Assembly: GCA_000783305.1 (NCBI GenBank)
Contig: JROE01000002.1
Coordinates: 806,001-870,000 of the forward strand
Source: Sphingobacteriaceae bacterium DW12
GTDB taxonomy: Bacteria > Bacteroidota > Bacteroidia > Sphingobacteriales > Sphingobacteriaceae
Direction: 5' to 3'
Length of the DNA stretch: 64,000 nt
In this document: positions 62,048 through 64,000 of the stretch, piece by piece
Layout: every line of letters begins with the position of its first letter
How positions within the stretch are numbered: position 1 is the first letter of the stretch
Made by a program: the position numbers and the translations under genes
The notes under the pieces: generated by a model
Seen by the model: only the letters and a program-made list of their open reading frames with translations
Told to the model about the DNA's origin: nothing
Database searches by the model: none

Positions 62048-63328
62048 CTATTTTTTACGTCCGAATTTCTGATGGGCTTGTGTAAAGTGACCAGCCGATA
62101 AAGCTGCTGCAATGGATAATTCGCCTGCTAATACTAACGCACCACATATTTCCGCATATTTGCGCGCTTTACCTTGACCATAACAATCCATCAATTCTAG
62201 ACATTCGCGCTGTGTAGGAAGATGGGTGCCCCCTCCTACGGTGCCAACAATCAGATTGGGCAGGGTGACACTGGCATACAAAGATCCATCTTTATTCATT
62301 TCCATACGGGTGATACCAGTTGCAGCTTCGGCCACGCAAGCTACATCTTGACCAGTAGCCAAAAATAATGCGGCAAGTCCATTGGCATAATGACCATGGG
62401 CGCCAATTGCGCCACTCTGTATGACCCCTACTGTGGAAGAACGCCAATATTCGGCCATCAATTCGGGTGTGGTCTTCAATACTTTATGGACAATCTCCTC
62501 GGATATGACAATTTCAGCAGTTACCTTCTTGCCGCGGACATTGGTAAAAGAAAGTGCCGTTGCCTTCTTGTCACCAGAGTAGTTGCCTTCAATAAACCAA
62601 AGCTTAGGTTTGGTGGGACACTCCTGTACCACATACTGGCAGACAGCATCTGTACAGATAGTCACCATATTCTGACCAGCAGCATCACCTGTATGGTACT
62701 CCATGGTGACGATAAGATGATTGCCTTCAATCTGTATCTTGATATCCATCAACTTGGCAAAGCGACTTGTCTGACTAACGATATCTTTTAACTTGTCCAC
62801 TTGTGGAAGCAACCAAGCGACAAAGAGGCCGAGATCGGCCACATTCTCGAACTTGAATACAGGGCTTCGTTGAACACCTTCCATCAGACAGATAGAAGTG
62901 GCCCCGCCTGCTAAATAACAAGCCTTGGCTCCCCGGTGATAGGACGCAACAAGAGCTCCTTCACTGGTGGCCAAAGGCACATAAAAGTCCCCTTGAGCCG
63001 ATGAGCCGATGACGCGAAGAGGTCCAATGATGCCGGTAGGGATTTGGCTCATGCCGATAAAATTCTCTATGTTACCATCCAACATACCCCACTCCTCAAT
63101 AGCGATACCCTCCGTCAATTGCGGTAAGGTATTCCCGGTCTTTCGGAGCAAGAACTCTTTTCGTTTCTGGATGCCTTCGGCAGTGACTTGAGGTTCGAAT
63201 GGCAACACTTCTTCATCGGCGAGAAATACCAATTGTTTTGCACGTATGCTCTCAATAATCTTTTCCATCTGCCTTACCGTATTGATAATATACAGTGCTG
63301 TACTTGCCTTCTCTAGTGATGATGCCAT
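62048..63328 (-). CDS. HMG-CoA reductase, class I-like
   Basis: 426 residues; first gene of the operon. It reduces HMG-CoA to mevalonate with NAD(P)H. Class I motifs are seen rather than the class II (Pseudomonas) ones: ENFIGMSQIPTGIIGPL, ATSEGALVASYHRGAKA with E123, GDAAGQNMV, GDKKATALSF with K254/K255, GQDVACVAEAATG with D328, TVGGGTHLPTQRE, and AAALSAGHFTQAHQ with the catalytic H419. All four catalytic residues are kept. The N-terminus has no membrane anchor. An ATG at 63268 is an alternative start. Whether this is the sole reductase of the cell or one for a special pathway cannot be judged from this window. Confidence 0.9.
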   Translation of the reverse strand: MASSLEKASTALYIINTVRQMEKIIESIRAKQLVFLADEEVLPFEPQVTAEGIQKRKEFLLRKTGNTLPQLTEGIAIEEWGMLDGNIENFIGMSQIPTGIIGPLRVIGSSAQGDFYVPLATSEGALVASYHRGAKACYLAGGATSICLMEGVQRSPVFKFENVADLGLFVAWLLPQVDKLKDIVSQTSRFAKLMDIKIQIEGNHLIVTMEYHTGDAAGQNMVTICTDAVCQYVVQECPTKPKLWFIEGNYSGDKKATALSFTNVRGKKVTAEIVISEEIVHKVLKTTPELMAEYWRSSTVGVIQSGAIGAHGHYANGLAALFLATGQDVACVAEAATGITRMEMNKDGSLYASVTLPNLIVGTVGGGTHLPTQRECLELMDCYGQGKARKYAEICGALVLAGELSIAAALSAGHFTQAHQKFGRKK

Positions 63329-63348
63329 TTAAATAAATTAGATATGTC

Positions 63349-63379
63349 TAAAACTAGATAAATTTGCCTTTATGTGCAA
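63349..63379 (-). promoter_or_regulatory. candidate promoter of the seven-gene operon
   Basis: On the minus strand a TTG (63377-63379) is followed after 20 bases by TAGTTTTA (63349-63356), one base off the -7 consensus TAnnTTTG. The HMG-CoA reductase start lies 20 bases further on, leaving a short leader. The remainder of 63380-63550 shows no gene. Confidence 0.4.
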
Positions 63380-63550
63380 TACAAAAGACAACTATTAGTC
63401 ACCTTTGATTATAGAAGGATGGGAGAAAAGCAATTTTTGGCTGTTGCGGAAACCTGATTTTTTGAAATACATCTCCCAATGGAGGAATATGAGTATCACG
63501 GGCTTAAAAAATGAAAACGAGAGTGGAATCTTGGATTGCGTCAACTCTCT

Positions 63551-63796
63551 CTATTGGGTAGCATTCTCCATCTCTTTCTCTTCCTTCCACATCGTATGAG
63601 GATTGTGCTTAAAACTCTTGATGAGATAGTAGGTGGACCCTATGAATGGAAAGACAAGCATGACAAGAAAATACAGTAGGCGCTCATTTTTGCCTAATTG
63701 CTCGCGAAAGGTCAATCTATAGAGTGCTATAAATTGTAGAACAAAATTAGTGATAATCAACAATTGCCAAATGGAAAATAAGCCTGATAACTCCAT
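63551..63796 (-). CDS. small PLDc_N-type membrane protein
   Basis: About 81 residues from the ATG at 63796 (MELSGLFSIWQLLIITNFVL). Two hydrophobic segments at about 5-24 and 40-58, with FPFIGSTYYLIKSFK, resemble the short N-terminal domain of cardiolipin synthases (PLDc_N) found as stand-alone proteins in Bacteroidota. Inner membrane, unknown function. It lies 222 bases upstream of the HMG-CoA reductase gene on the same strand but is probably a separate unit. Confidence 0.6.
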   Translation of the reverse strand: MELSGLFSIWQLLIITNFVLQFIALYRLTFREQLGKNERLLYFLVMLVFPFIGSTYYLIKSFKHNPHTMWKEEKEMENATQ

Positions 63797-63922
63797 ATCA
63801 ATCGATTTAATGAAACAAAAATACAAAATAAATCACTATATGGTGACATTATGGAAATATTTTTATTTCTATGACATTTATCATACTAAAGTTGAGCACA
63901 AATCTTGCTAACGGCATTTACT

Positions 63923-63930
63923 TATCTTTG
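63923..63930 (+). promoter_or_regulatory. candidate -7 element for the right-edge gene
   Basis: TATCTTTG matches TAnnTTTG exactly and lies 21 bases before the start codon at 63952. TTG triplets at 63892 and 63905 are not at the best spacing for a -33 element. Confidence 0.35.
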
Positions 63931-63951
63931 GAAATTGGAGATATTGACAAG

Positions 63952-64000
63952 ATGAAAATTATTTTGACCATCGGCTACGAGTCGGAGCTAGATAAGCTAT
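63952..64000 (+). CDS. 5' end of an unidentified gene (partial)
   Basis: An ATG at 63952 opens a frame that stays open to the window edge, reading MKIILTIGYESELDKL. A -7-like element lies just upstream. Sixteen codons are too few to name a family. Confidence 0.4.
   Translation, partial: MKIILTIGYESELDKL

Noticed and set aside
63405-63599. 64-residue plus-strand open frame near the right end
   Set aside because: Overlaps the opposite-strand PLDc_N-like gene, has no family resemblance and no good start context.

Overview
The window looks like a chromosomal segment from a member of the Bacteroidota, most likely a Sphingobacterium- or Pedobacter-like soil organism. The reasons are three SusC/SusD outer-membrane pairs, two ECF sigma/FecR pairs placed directly upstream of STN-domain SusC receptors, many surface lipoproteins, a GH92 mannosidase, and -7 promoter elements of the TAnnTTTG type. 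No rRNA, tRNA, CRISPR array or insertion sequence was seen. This assignment is inferred from gene content, not from a database match.

Layout. (1) 1-101: the last codons of a plus-strand gene. (2) 364-8565: a small glycan locus, susC-susD-LamG lipoprotein on the minus strand, divergent from a GH92 alpha-mannosidase; a 21-bp palindrome sits in the divergent promoter region. (3) 9076-17529: an ECF sigma-fecR-susC-susD locus followed by two endonuclease/exonuclease/phosphatase (EEP) fold lipoproteins. The one next to susD has lost most catalytic residues and occupies the position usual for a surface-binding protein. (4) 17776-18861: two small unrelated genes. (5) 19017-34525: a second sigma-fecR-susC-susD locus with an unusual cargo: a small lipoprotein, a DUF5018 lipoprotein, two related TIM-barrel putative glycosidases, a calcineurin-like phosphoesterase and an FAD-dependent oxidoreductase. 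(6) 34977-41861: housekeeping and accessory genes (DUF1801, a lipoprotein, an erythromycin-esterase-like protein, a bestrophin-like channel, an SPL-type radical SAM protein, an AlkD-like protein, a YcxB-like protein), plus two apparent gene remnants: a short lipoprotein split by an in-frame stop and a decayed suppressor-of-fused gene.

(7) 42364-54055: a plus-strand run encoding a TonB receptor, a TMEM220-like protein, a large SGNH/PVC-type cytochrome fusion, a ThuA protein, a D-tagatose-3-epimerase-like isomerase, an enolase-superfamily dehydratase/racemase, a VOC protein, a D-2-hydroxyacid dehydrogenase and an SMP-30 lactonase. Together these look like uptake, periplasmic oxidation and breakdown of a sugar or sugar acid; the substrate is unknown.

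(8) 54091-63328: the most unusual part, a seven-gene minus-strand operon with mostly overlapping genes. It encodes a class I-like HMG-CoA reductase, a UbiA-family prenyltransferase, a rifampin-phosphotransferase-like dikinase, a BtaA/DUF3419 aminocarboxypropyl transferase, a phytol/dolichol-kinase-like membrane protein, a GNAT-like protein and an OleC-like adenylate-forming enzyme. The combination suggests a specialised isoprenoid or amino-acid-headed lipid pathway; I do not know a characterised system with this gene set. The window ends with a small membrane protein and the first 16 codons of another gene.
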